IMG/VR virus record: IMGVR_UViG_3300005828_000057
Span: 1 to 34,427 of that record
Length of the DNA stretch: 34,427 bases
Strand: one strand, 5' to 3'
From: a virus
Each line of letters opens with the position of its first letter. Position 1 is the stretch's first letter. The translations under genes were made by a program, and so were the position numbers. Under the pieces are notes generated by a model. The model searched no databases. It was not told the origin of the DNA and saw nothing but the letters and a program-made list of their open reading frames with translations. Below, one piece after another: positions 1 through 6,097 of this stretch.

Positions 1-8
1 AAGAGCTC
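1..8. repeat. 8-bp terminal direct repeat, left copy (map junction)
   Basis: The first eight bases, AAGAGCTC, are identical to the last eight at 34420-34427. Collapsing them to one copy joins the two parts of the large terminase gene in frame. This suggests a circular or circularly permuted map of 34,419 bp with an assembly overlap, not a biological terminal repeat. GAGCTC is common in this genome, so the repeat alone is weak; the gene continuity is the main support. Confidence 0.75.
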
Positions 9-680
9 AATGACGTTGTCCGGGTACTCGCCGTCGTAAATCGTATAGTGACTGTAATTTCCTTCAATCTCCGCTTGGTTCGCAATGTCGGTGAATTCGT
101 GAGCCGGAGTCCTTGGAGGGGAGCTTGCGACAATGAGCTTGCGACCTTCAACAATATTACCGTCCGGATCGAGGAATTGCGGAAGCGCAATGTCATCAAT
201 TACATAATTCAGATCTGATACGGAGCCTCCCTCGTCAATCAGGAATAGGTCGCACGCGGTTCCGCGAAGGTTGTCGGGATGCTTGTCGAGTCCAGCCAAG
301 TGAATTTCGGAACCATTGTGAGGGAAAAGGAATACCCGCTCCGAAGCCTTGTAAATTGGACGCAAATGCTCCGGGCATCCTCTTAAGACGATGCGCATAA
401 TGGGAAGAATGATTTTCTTAAGGCCCGTTGCCGTTGGAGCTCCATAGCGGACGAGAGCGAATTCCTTGCTCAAACAACACTCAACCGCAAGGGAGCACAA
501 AAGGAAGCTCTTACCGAGGCGTCTTGAGCATTTGATGATGTATTTGAAGCCCGGCCAATCATATATTTTGGCCTTCATTATGCGTTGAACGCGTTTGAAT
601 TTGTATGAGAGGTCTCCGACCTCCCAAGCCCCGGTAATCAGAGTGTCGAGGGTTGCCTCTTTTGGTTCGGGCAAACCCAA
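1..680 (-). CDS. terL: Terminase large subunit, N-terminal ATPase part (continues at 34419)
   Basis: This is the ATPase half of the DNA packaging motor, which docks on the portal and pumps DNA into the prohead. Residues about 51-58 (CSRRLGKS) form the Walker A loop, residues 144-150 (DLFLIDE) the Walker B with catalytic Glu, and IVASSPP near residue 182 looks like motif III. The start is a TTG at 680 preceded by GGAG 12 nt upstream. An in-frame TAG at 684-686 belongs to the previous gene, and the next in-frame ATG would leave only about 16 residues before Walker A. The frame runs off position 1 and resumes at the far end of the window after the 8-bp overlap is collapsed. Total length would then be 485 residues, typical for the family. 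Confidence 0.93.
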   Translation of the reverse strand, partial: MGLPEPKEATLDTLITGAWEVGDLSYKFKRVQRIMKAKIYDWPGFKYIIKCSRRLGKSFLLCSLAVECCLSKEFALVRYGAPTATGLKKIILPIMRIVLRGCPEHLRPIYKASERVFLFPHNGSEIHLAGLDKHPDNLRGTACDLFLIDEGGSVSDLNYVIDDIALPQFLDPDGNIVEGRKLIVASSPPRTPAHEFTDIANQAEIEGNYSHYTIYDGEYPDNVIEL

Positions 681-683
681 GGG

Positions 684-1055
684 CTAGTCCAACTCCAATT
701 TGAGCTTTGATTTCGGTCCAACGAGCTTACTCTCCATTTGTCCGGCTCTTGCGGAGTCGGTCTTGTTCCAAAGCCTTGAGGCCGCTTCCATTGCCTCTCT
801 CGAAGGGGCGGGCTTGCCTTCCATTTGACAAACGAATGAGAGCGTATGTAGGAAATGACCGCCTTTGCTCTCGGGGTCTCCCTCGTTGATTATGACCCGG
901 TCTCGGTGAGCATATGACGGGGTAATGTCTACGACCCTTCGAGCAACGCCGTCGTCACAAATGAGCGTCTTGTTGAGAGCTCCCGAGTAAATTTCGGGCA
1001 AGTCGGCGCTGATTACCTTCATTCTTTTCTTTTGTTCATTGTTCTTCCAACTCAT
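684..1055 (-). CDS. Hypothetical protein, 123 aa, directly upstream of terL and in its frame
   Basis: I do not recognise this 123-residue protein. It has a basic N-terminus, a middle with several Asp and Arg residues, and a Lys/Leu-rich end. The ATG at 1055 follows AAGGGGAAAA and overlaps the upstream stop as ATGA; a TTG at 1091 is less likely. It ends with TAG, and the large terminase begins in the same frame two codons later, so the two ORFs are separated by one amber codon. Its place between the small and large terminase genes suggests a packaging-related role, but this is inference from position only. Confidence 0.75.
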   Translation of the reverse strand: MSWKNNEQKKRMKVISADLPEIYSGALNKTLICDDGVARRVVDITPSYAHRDRVIINEGDPESKGGHFLHTLSFVCQMEGKPAPSREAMEAASRLWNKTDSARAGQMESKLVGPKSKLKLELD

Positions 1056-1243
1056 TTTTTCCCCTTTTTCTTGAGTCTTTTGAGGCCCCAAGATACGAAC
1101 CCGGCCAATAGTTGGGGTTGTTCAAGGACCAAGTCGGCCAATATGCCCAAGGCCTCGCGCATGTCTCCGGCTTTAATTTGGCTCTTTTTGGCTTCACGCT
1201 TACACAATGTCGATACGAGTTTATCAATTTGTTTTTTCGTCAT
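1052..1243 (-). CDS. Hypothetical small basic protein, 63 aa
   Basis: A 63-residue protein with a Lys-rich start (MTKKQIDKL), a central helical segment (residues about 27-50, REALGILADLVLEQPQL) and a very basic C-terminus (LKRLKKKGKK). No family was recognised. The ATG at 1243 has AAGGA four bases upstream and starts inside the end of the preceding membrane protein gene, with a 20-nt overlap. It ends in an ATGA overlap with the next gene, so the run looks translationally coupled. Confidence 0.65.
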   Translation of the reverse strand: MTKKQIDKLVSTLCKREAKKSQIKAGDMREALGILADLVLEQPQLLAGFVSWGLKRLKKKGKK

Positions 1244-1487
1244 TTGCTTCCTTTTTCTTTTGGTCATTGCGATAGGGAGCTCCCCAAAACAAATGACCGC
1301 ATACAAAACCGACAAGAAAACTCACGAATGCGAATTCGTTTGTCCAATCCCAAATTGCCCAAGAGACGGTTGATTCAAGCCCCCCAAATAGTTGAGCGGC
1401 GAGATCCCACAAAAGGACGATACCAAGAGCGGACAAAAATACCCATTTGGTTATTTTGTATAGAATTTGGGTCTTTTTTGAGCTCAT
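1224..1487 (-). CDS. Putative two-helix inner-membrane protein, 87 aa
   Basis: An 87-residue protein with two hydrophobic stretches, residues about 12-34 (TKWVFLSALGIVLLWDLAAQ) and about 52-70 (FAFVSFLVGFVCGHLF), followed by a charged Lys/Asn-rich tail. The ATG at 1487 overlaps the previous stop as ATGA. The layout of two transmembrane helices with a charged tail fits a holin-like or other small membrane protein, but it lies far from the endolysin, so a holin call is only one possibility. Confidence 0.65.
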   Translation of the reverse strand: MSSKKTQILYKITKWVFLSALGIVLLWDLAAQLFGGLESTVSWAIWDWTNEFAFVSFLVGFVCGHLFWGAPYRNDQKKKEANDEKTN

Positions 1488-1780
1488 AATTCCAAGCCTT
1501 CCGGCTTACGTATTGGTCGATTGCATTTGGTATCTGGGAAATAGTGTTTGCGGGCAATATTCTCAAGATCAACAAGGACGTGGTAAATGCGATTGTGCGC
1601 CTCGGTAATTGTCATGCCTTGCTCAAGGGGGCTCACTCCCTCCGGAAGCCAACGGTTGACGACGTCCATTATGCGGGCCTCGGCGTTGACTCCGACCGTA
1701 CGGGCCTTAATACAGGCTTTGCAAAAGCACTCTTCGGTTGAGATTGTTTGAGGCTCCGGCTTTGTTTGATTTGCTTCCAC
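1484..1780 (-). CDS. Hypothetical Cys-containing protein, 98 aa
   Basis: A 98-residue protein with a CFCKAC cluster near residues 18-23 that could bind a metal, followed by a predicted helical part containing ITEAHNRIYHVLVDLENIARKH. The chosen start is GTG at 1780, with GGAGG four bases upstream. A TTG or ATG further upstream would extend it by 15 residues without a ribosome binding site. The first 112 nt lie inside the 3' part of the upstream gene in another frame. It ends in an ATGA overlap. No family was recognised. Confidence 0.65.
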   Translation of the reverse strand: MEANQTKPEPQTISTEECFCKACIKARTVGVNAEARIMDVVNRWLPEGVSPLEQGMTITEAHNRIYHVLVDLENIARKHYFPDTKCNRPIRKPEGLEL

Positions 1781-2292
1781 ATTTCCTCCAAGTAAGTAAT
1801 AAATAAAGTTCTCCCAACCGACCAATCAGCGCGATAGGCAAGCTCCCAGTCTCTTGGAACCATGACCAACCCGCAAAGGTTTTTGATTGAACTATATAGC
1901 TTGTAAGGCGGTTGGGGCTCATACTTTTGATGAATGTAAATCTCTCCGGGGCCGTTTTCGTTGATTGTAAACTCATACCCGGCGTCCTTGACGTGCAAAG
2001 TGCTTCCGTCGATTTTCACTTGTCCAACGTCCGTAACTCTTGTGAATTCAGGGATACTGTCAAGCATCAATTCGGCGTAGACTTTACAAACCCACTTTTG
2101 GGAGTGCCCGGTTTTGAGTCGGAATACGATTGAGGTCCATACCGAGAGTACCGGCGAAAACCATTCCTTCCTTGGCGGGAAGAGTTGAAGGTTTTCGATT
2201 TCCTTTTGTTGCCGGTATCGCTTGTATGCGTCTTTTCGGAAGCCGGAGCGAATGAAGAACCCGAGCCATAGGAATGTGTGGACGACGATCAA
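1669..2292 (-). CDS. Putative membrane-anchored protein, 207 aa
   Basis: This 207-residue protein has one hydrophobic segment at the N-terminus (IVVHTFLWLGFFI), then a basic stretch (RSGFRKDAYKRYRQQKE) that would stay in the cytoplasm, and a soluble C-terminal part rich in short beta-like segments. I chose the TTG at 2292, which overlaps the preceding stop as TTGA like its neighbours; an ATG at 2337 would add 15 residues. Its last 112 nt overlap the next gene in another frame. No family was recognised, and the Ser/Pro/Lys-rich end looks disordered. Confidence 0.6.
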   Translation of the reverse strand: MIVVHTFLWLGFFIRSGFRKDAYKRYRQQKEIENLQLFPPRKEWFSPVLSVWTSIVFRLKTGHSQKWVCKVYAELMLDSIPEFTRVTDVGQVKIDGSTLHVKDAGYEFTINENGPGEIYIHQKYEPQPPYKLYSSIKNLCGLVMVPRDWELAYRADWSVGRTLFITYLEEMWKQIKQSRSLKQSQPKSAFAKPVLRPVRSESTPRPA

Positions 2293-2435
2293 AATAAATT
2301 CCCTTGTGAGTCGATTTGGCCTTTGTACCCGCACCATTTACACGCGGCGTATGTGAGGGGGCCTGTTTTCCCGAGGATTTCATAGCCGACAAAAAAGGAA
2401 TGCCAACTCATTCGGCAAAAGAATTTCTTGATCAT
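2289..2435 (-). CDS. Small Cys-motif protein, 48 aa, DUF1660-like
   Basis: A 48-residue ORF that standard length cut-offs miss. It starts with ATG at 2435, overlapping the preceding stop as ATGA, and ends in a TTGA overlap with the next gene. The sequence has FFCRMSWHSF near the start and CKWCGYKG towards the end, giving a C-x-x-C pair. The pattern resembles small prophage proteins of the DUF1660 type, which share a conserved Cys/His start and a terminal CxxCG. The family match is by eye and tentative; the coupling overlaps on both sides support a real gene. Confidence 0.6.
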   Translation of the reverse strand: MIKKFFCRMSWHSFFVGYEILGKTGPLTYAACKWCGYKGQIDSQGNLF

Positions 2436-2590
2436 TTGAATAGCTCCAATTGAGCGGGGTTTTCTTCGAGGTATTTTGCCAGTAAATCATTGGCTTTTTT
2501 TGCGGCTTGCTCGGCAATGCTTTGGCTGATTGCGGACGCGAAGCAATAATCCCAAATCGAACGGAAGTCCTTTGCGGTGAATTTGATCAT
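2432..2590 (-). CDS. Small acidic helical protein, 52 aa
   Basis: A 52-residue ORF starting MIKFTAKDFRSIW, with a predicted amphipathic helix rich in Ala, Glu and Lys through most of its length and ending QLELFK. The ATG at 2590 overlaps the small terminase stop as ATGA, and its own stop overlaps the next start in the same way. The Ala/Glu/Lys pattern suggests a short coiled coil. Position directly after the small terminase hints at a packaging accessory role, but there is no homology evidence. Confidence 0.6.
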   Translation of the reverse strand: MIKFTAKDFRSIWDYCFASAISQSIAEQAAKKANDLLAKYLEENPAQLELFK

Positions 2591-3129
2591 TTTTCGGCCT
2601 CTATTTCCTTTCTCAATCGGTCAATGCAAGCGGTGATTTCACTTCCAGTCAAGCCAAGATTGAGGGGTTGTTGCTTACCTTCCTCGTCCTCGGTTGTATG
2701 AGTCACCTTGTCTCGGTACCCGAATCGGTTTTTCATTGTGGTTTGCCAAACCGGGTTGTTGAATTTTGGAGCTCCCTCTCCGCCGGGACAAACGAGCCAT
2801 TCCATGCCTTTGGCCTCCCAATGCAAATGCGATGCGGTCTCCCCCATGCCTTTGGACTGTAAGAATTCAGGAAATTCCTCCGACCAATTAAATAGCGTTT
2901 TTTCGCAAACCCCTATAATTCCTCCAAAAGTCTTGAACGAGTGTCCTTTTTTCATATGCTCAATAAGCATTTGACAAAAGCGTGGTTCGTACTTCGTAGG
3001 TTGCCCCGGAGAATCATATTTAGGATCGGAAGGCGTCGCCCCATTTTCCGAGCCTTTTGCTTCGGATTTTTTGGCGCTCTTCGCTGAGTTTTTCCTTTTG
3101 GGCCTCGAGTTGGTTTTCGTTGTTTTCAA
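2587..3129 (-). CDS. terS: Terminase small subunit, DNA-recognition
   Basis: A 180-residue protein with a Lys/Ser-rich disordered start (residues 1-45), then a helix-turn-helix region, about residues 46-90, containing KYEPRFCQMLIEHMKKG, FGGIIGVCEKTLFNWSEEFPEF, followed by a W...KNRFGYRDK segment near residue 135 that is characteristic of small terminases of this type. Small terminase recognises the packaging site and recruits the large subunit. The start at 3129 is forced because no alternative start codon exists before the conserved domain. This puts the first 110 nt inside the end of the upstream gene in another frame. Confidence 0.85.
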   Translation of the reverse strand: MKTTKTNSRPKRKNSAKSAKKSEAKGSENGATPSDPKYDSPGQPTKYEPRFCQMLIEHMKKGHSFKTFGGIIGVCEKTLFNWSEEFPEFLQSKGMGETASHLHWEAKGMEWLVCPGGEGAPKFNNPVWQTTMKNRFGYRDKVTHTTEDEEGKQQPLNLGLTGSEITACIDRLRKEIEAEK

Positions 3130-3298
3130 TTTTTTCTCCGATCCGGTTCCCTATTGAGGTGATTACTAGTTTGCACCGATTGCAAACGAGGTCGCCGCAG
3201 AGAAAACGCCCGTCGATTGTTTTGGCTGTAAGAGGTTCTTGAATGACCTCTTCAAAGGCTTCGCAAGAATCGCAATAGATAAATCCAAATCCGCTCAA
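3020..3298 (-). CDS. Zinc-ribbon-like protein with coiled-coil tail, 92 aa
   Basis: A 92-residue protein with two Cys pairs, YCDSC near residue 10 and CGDLVCNRC near residues 34-42, typical of a small zinc ribbon. A highly charged helical tail follows (NENQLEAQKEKLSEERQKI). The start is TTG at 3298, overlapping the previous stop as TTGA. The tail-coding part overlaps the first 110 nt of the small terminase gene in another frame. No named family was recognised. A nucleic-acid or protein-binding role is an inference from the ribbon. Confidence 0.7.
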   Translation of the reverse strand: MSGFGFIYCDSCEAFEEVIQEPLTAKTIDGRFLCGDLVCNRCKLVITSIGNRIGEKIENNENQLEAQKEKLSEERQKIRSKRLGKWGDAFRS

Positions 3299-3561
3299 AC
3301 GGCCTCGTAGATTGAATTAAAAACGCTTTTGCTTATAACTTTCACGCCCTTTGTATTCGGGTCGTAAATCAAGTAAGCACTCTCTGTTTTCGTGTCCAGC
3401 TTTACGTCCTCTTGATTTTCGTCAATTTGAACGACGCCGGAATTTGTGACGAATTTACCAAGGGGAGCATCAAGCGTCTTGATCCAATCGGTGATCTCGG
3501 TATCGTTTGCCCCGGTATATTCGATTGCTTCAAGCGTTTCGCTTTTTTTTCTGATTTGCAT
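3295..3561 (-). CDS. Hypothetical phage protein, 88 aa
   Basis: An 88-residue protein starting MQIRKKSETLEAIEYTG. The pattern of an N-terminal RKK...EAI.YTG strand, a central DENQEDVKL segment and a C-terminal VISKSVFNSIYEAV resembles widespread small phage proteins with the form K.V.IEAI.WTG...P.DYI, whose function is unknown. The ATG at 3561 has GGAGG upstream at good spacing. It ends in a TTGA overlap with the zinc-ribbon gene. Confidence 0.7.
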   Translation of the reverse strand: MQIRKKSETLEAIEYTGANDTEITDWIKTLDAPLGKFVTNSGVVQIDENQEDVKLDTKTESAYLIYDPNTKGVKVISKSVFNSIYEAV

Positions 3562-3584
3562 TCGGCCTCCAATTTCAGAAAACC

Positions 3585-3797
3585 CTACCCGTTTTTGTAT
3601 TTGGCGTAAACCGCTTCAACGGGTCGAGAGTCTTTTGTTTTCTTCGCGACCTTGATTGCAACGCGTAATTCCTTGATTGCTTCACGTCGCCGCGTCTTGT
3701 CGGGAATGCCTTTGATGAGCCCGATTATTTTTAAAACGATTGCAATGATTTCAGGTAATGCCGAGAGCAATTGCAAAAGAATTGTGAGCCAACCCAT
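3585..3797 (-). CDS. Small membrane protein, 70 aa, first gene of the leftward unit
   Basis: A 70-residue protein with a hydrophobic N-terminal half (residues about 2-30, LLQLLSALPEIIAIVLKIIG) and a basic C-terminal half rich in Lys and Arg. Hydrophobic then strongly positive fits an inner-membrane protein with a cytoplasmic tail, or a membrane-active peptide. The ATG at 3797 has GGAGG four bases upstream; longer versions starting at 3965 would run across the promoter region. It is the first gene behind the leftward promoter candidate at 3861-3889. No family was recognised. Confidence 0.65.
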   Translation of the reverse strand: MGWLTILLQLLSALPEIIAIVLKIIGLIKGIPDKTRRREAIKELRVAIKVAKKTKDSRPVEAVYAKYKNG

Positions 3798-3827
3798 AGC
3801 GCCTCCATTTCTTATAAGCTTACCACG

Positions 3828-3838
3828 GCGTAATACGC
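3828..3838. promoter_or_regulatory. Palindrome between divergent genes, possible operator
   Basis: GCGTA-A-TACGC is a perfect inverted repeat with five-base arms and a one-base centre. It lies between the leftward promoter candidate and the first leftward gene, followed closely by two overlapping palindromes, CTTATAAG at 3811-3818 and TAAGCTTA at 3815-3822. The site could bind a dimeric regulator in the leader of the leftward transcript, for example the ribbon-helix-helix-like protein at 4580. This is inference from symmetry and position. Confidence 0.3.
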
Positions 3839-3860
3839 TTTGGCCTTCCGATGTAATTCT

Positions 3861-3889
3861 ATTGCATTCTATGACACGCTGGGTTACAA
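3861..3889 (-). promoter_or_regulatory. Candidate leftward promoter for the late/packaging unit
   Basis: On the minus strand TTGTAA (3889-3884) and TGCAAT (3866-3861) are separated by 17 bp, each matching four of six consensus bases. A transcript would start near 3854 and leave a leader of about 57 nt before the first gene at 3797. The element occupies almost the same bases as the rightward promoter candidate, so only one polymerase could bind at a time. Confidence 0.35.
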
Positions 3890-3890
3890 T
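3862..3890 (+). promoter_or_regulatory. Candidate rightward promoter for the 3910-4777 cluster
   Basis: TTGCAT (3862-3867) and TACAAT (3885-3890) are separated by 17 bp; the -10 box matches five of six consensus bases and the -35 box keeps TTG. Transcription would start near 3897, followed by GAGGTGAGG as ribosome binding site and the ATG at 3910. Spacing and leader length are ordinary for a sigma70-type promoter. Confidence 0.5.
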
Positions 3891-3909
3891 AGTATCAAGA
3901 GGTGAGGAA

Positions 3910-4128
3910 ATGAAAAACACAAAACGAATCAAAGGCACCGTTGCGCTTTTCAATTGGATTTTCACCGACGACGGTCGGTACGTTTGGGATGATAACTATG
4001 AAAAGACAAAATTCCCCCAATTTTCCCGCGTTGAGTTGAGTGTGCGCACAAGTGACGGCACCAAATGGCGCCCTCTCAGGGCTGTGGACGTGGCACTTTT
4101 GGGGCCAACAAAACGAGGTGAAAAATGA
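3910..4128 (+). CDS. Hypothetical protein, 72 aa, first gene of rightward cluster A
   Basis: A 72-residue protein with a likely beta-rich fold: MKNTKRIKGTVALFNW, DDGRYVWDDNY, FSRVELSVRTSDGTKWRPL. There are no Cys residues or membrane segments. The ATG at 3910 is preceded by GAGGTGAGG, and the stop overlaps the next gene as ATGA. It lies directly behind the rightward promoter candidate, so it may be expressed early. No family was recognised. Confidence 0.65.
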   Translation: MKNTKRIKGTVALFNWIFTDDGRYVWDDNYEKTKFPQFSRVELSVRTSDGTKWRPLRAVDVALLGPTKRGEK

Positions 4129-4583
4129 TACCAATTATAATTAAAACTCCGGTCGTAATCCTTACATTCCTTGCTTGGGTTATAGGCATTCAATTGGGGC
4201 ATGAGTACGAGGGAAAATGGCAATTCGTCGCTCTCGAATGCGGCGGAGTGATTACCGACATGCGGGGTTTTTCTGGACAAATCGAATTCGACAACGAGCG
4301 CCTCGTTGAAATTCGACATACCGCGAAGAACCAATGCAAAACGGAAATCAATTATAAATATCAGACTTCCGAGGACGGTCGCGTATTCGCCTATTACGAT
4401 TCAATCGTATGCTCCGAATGCGTTCACGAATGGGAGGAAAACGGGAAGGATAGAACCGCCAATTGCATGACCTCCGCTCCAAGTTCCCGAGTCTACGAGG
4501 TCAAAGTTGAAGGCGATATTCTCAAAAGGTCTTACAGCACAAACGGGCGACAATGCTCCGAAGCCTTTTCGAGGGACTCATGA
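4125..4583 (+). CDS. Secreted or membrane-anchored Cys-rich protein, 152 aa
   Basis: A 152-residue protein with an N-terminal hydrophobic segment (residues about 2-24, IIIKTPVVILTFLAWVIGIQ) that reads as a signal peptide or signal anchor. A beta-rich part with several Cys follows: GKWQFVALECGG, CKTEINYKYQ, IVCSECVHEW and GRQCSEAF. An even set of Cys after an export signal suggests disulfides in the periplasm or outside. The GKW start and repeated strands loosely recall lipocalin-like folds, but I cannot assign a family. It is coupled by ATGA overlaps on both sides. An envelope role, for example superinfection exclusion, is possible by analogy only. Confidence 0.65.
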   Translation: MIPIIIKTPVVILTFLAWVIGIQLGHEYEGKWQFVALECGGVITDMRGFSGQIEFDNERLVEIRHTAKNQCKTEINYKYQTSEDGRVFAYYDSIVCSECVHEWEENGKDRTANCMTSAPSSRVYEVKVEGDILKRSYSTNGRQCSEAFSRDS

Positions 4584-4777
4584 GAAAAAAGATATTCAAA
4601 AAGTACGTCAACATTCCGATCACCGAACAAATGGACAAGGAAATTGAGCGCCTGGTAGGTAAGATGCAAAAAATTCAACCCGGCTTCAACAAAACCCTTT
4701 GGGCTCGATCCGTACTTCAAAAGGAAATCGTACGGCGCCGCAAAAACGGCGAATTGAAGCAATTGATTGTTGAGTGA
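4580..4777 (+). CDS. Putative ribbon-helix-helix DNA-binding protein, 65 aa
   Basis: A 65-residue protein: a basic N-terminus with a short strand (KKYVNIPIT), then two helices (EQMDKEIERLVGKMQKI and FNKTLWARSVLQKEIVRRRK). The strand-helix-helix order, size and basic charge match CopG/Arc-type repressors, which bind operators as dimers through the strand. It starts with ATG at 4580, overlapping the upstream stop as ATGA. As the only obvious small regulator in the genome, it could act at the face-to-face promoters at 3861-3890. Function is inferred. Confidence 0.55.
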   Translation: MRKKIFKKYVNIPITEQMDKEIERLVGKMQKIQPGFNKTLWARSVLQKEIVRRRKNGELKQLIVE

Positions 4778-4841
4778 CCCATACACTGGAATGAGTGCGT
4801 TGCGACATGGCTCACGCCCTCCCCTCGGGTAGAATCGGGCC

Positions 4842-5165
4842 ATGACAAAAACTCAAATTGCGCTCAAGGAATGGCACGCCTCGGCAAGATTACTCGACAA
4901 CCTCGGTCGTTGTTGCTTCCGACGGCACGCTCCAAATTGGGGGCGGGGGTATCATCCCGACAACGAGGTTTGTGCTCGGGAAAACGCATGGAGAAATTAC
5001 GTGCGGCTTCGGGACAACAATCCGTTGTTCCCATTTGTTCAAAAAGAACCGGAGTTCCGGCCGGTCATCGTCAAACGACCTTACGGCGTTTCGCCTGAAT
5101 TGCGTGCGGCCGTTGAGGCCCGGCGAACAATGTTCATCCGTGTTGACGAGGATTACGAGGACTAG
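4842..5165 (+). CDS. Hypothetical protein, 107 aa, end of rightward cluster A
   Basis: A 107-residue protein rich in Arg, Asn and aromatic residues, with CCFRRHAPNWGRGYHPDNEVC near residues 24-44 and an acidic end, RVDEDYED. The Cys/His spacing could hold a metal but matches no motif I know. The ATG at 4842 has no clear ribosome binding site; TAGAAT lies six bases before the start, so a nearly leaderless transcript is possible. Its TAG stop overlaps the protease stop tail to tail through a shared CTAG. Confidence 0.6.
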   Translation: MTKTQIALKEWHASARLLDNLGRCCFRRHAPNWGRGYHPDNEVCARENAWRNYVRLRDNNPLFPFVQKEPEFRPVIVKRPYGVSPELRAAVEARRTMFIRVDEDYED

Positions 5166-6097
5166 TTTTCCAGAATTAAGGCTTCGGGAGCTCTCGACAT
5201 GGGAGGCTCTTTTTTCAAAAGGTAATCCATAACCATATTGAAAATCCCTTCAACCGCACTTGCCGAGTGCGGGTTGCCTTCCTTGAGCTCAATCGTTGTT
5301 TTGTAATATTTGTTTTCGAGAACAATCGCAACCGGCGGGGGCGGAGGAATAGGCGGAGCTCCGCAATCATCCGGCTTCGCGTTGAAGCCGCAAATCTCCG
5401 CTTTGTTGTTCTTCGACCAATCGCTCAAAAAATCTTGTGAATACGAAATATCGAGTCGTGAGAGATACGAGGTTGTTGAAATATTGCCCTTTGAATTCAC
5501 GCCAACAAGCTTTTTGTCCTTGAAAAGCGGACCCCCCGAATCGCCGTAGCAAAGTGCCGCGCCTCCGGGCTCTCTTGTGACTGTGTCATATGTGGTTCGA
5601 CCAACAACGACGGAGTCTCCAATGCGCAATATTCCGTCGTTGCCGCCGCCGCCTCCGGCCTTCACGCAACCGTATCCGGCAAGCGTGACGACCTCTTCGG
5701 TCTCGAGCCGTTTCGAATCAATGCTTGTGGGAACCGCCGCAAATTCCTTGTCCAAAAGTCCGAGCGCAATGTCGTTGTCTCGGTGCGGATATACAGGTGA
5801 GCGAGTCATCTTGGCGGAGTAATCAACGCCTTTGAACGAAAATTTTGAGGTCGCTCCGTCGCTTACACAATGCGATGCCGTGAGCAAAACCCACTTGCCA
5901 ACAACGGTTGCCGTGCAACCTGAATTGCCCGTTCGAATTCGTACGGTTGGCCAATACTGAGGATCTTTCAAATCAACCGGGGTTCCATTTATTAAGGCCT
6001 TTGATTTCGGCTCGACTGGAATTTGTTTTTGAATGGGTTCTTTTGCGCACGCACTTAAGATTGCGAGCAATGCGGTAAATATTAGAGCAAATTTCAT
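5162..6097 (-). CDS. Secreted lipoprotein serine protease, trypsin fold (S1 family)
   Basis: A 311-residue protein. Residues 1-16 are a lipoprotein signal peptide with lipobox LSAC17, so the mature protein would be lipid-anchored. LINGT near residue 35 resembles the activation site of S1 zymogens. The catalytic triad is His76 (TASHC), Asp109 (DNDIAL) and Ser187 (GDSGGP), and the classic Cys61-Cys77 disulfide pair is present. The base of the specificity pocket, six residues before Ser187, is Ala rather than Asp, so trypsin-like Arg/Lys cleavage is not expected; a small or hydrophobic preference is likelier. A PPIPPPPP linker near 248-255 leads to a C-terminal tail of about 55 residues of unknown role. 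The ATG at 6097 follows GAGG. Such proteases are rare in phages and common in predatory Bdellovibrionota. Confidence 0.92.
   Translation of the reverse strand: MKFALIFTALLAILSACAKEPIQKQIPVEPKSKALINGTPVDLKDPQYWPTVRIRTGNSGCTATVVGKWVLLTASHCVSDGATSKFSFKGVDYSAKMTRSPVYPHRDNDIALGLLDKEFAAVPTSIDSKRLETEEVVTLAGYGCVKAGGGGGNDGILRIGDSVVVGRTTYDTVTREPGGAALCYGDSGGPLFKDKKLVGVNSKGNISTTSYLSRLDISYSQDFLSDWSKNNKAEICGFNAKPDDCGAPPIPPPPPVAIVLENKYYKTTIELKEGNPHSASAVEGIFNMVMDYLLKKEPPMSRAPEALILEN

Noticed and set aside
684-686. Recoded amber codon (alternative genetic code) joining two ORFs
   Set aside because: TAG is the normal stop of the capsid, portal, protease and other genes here, so general recoding is excluded; only local readthrough remains possible.
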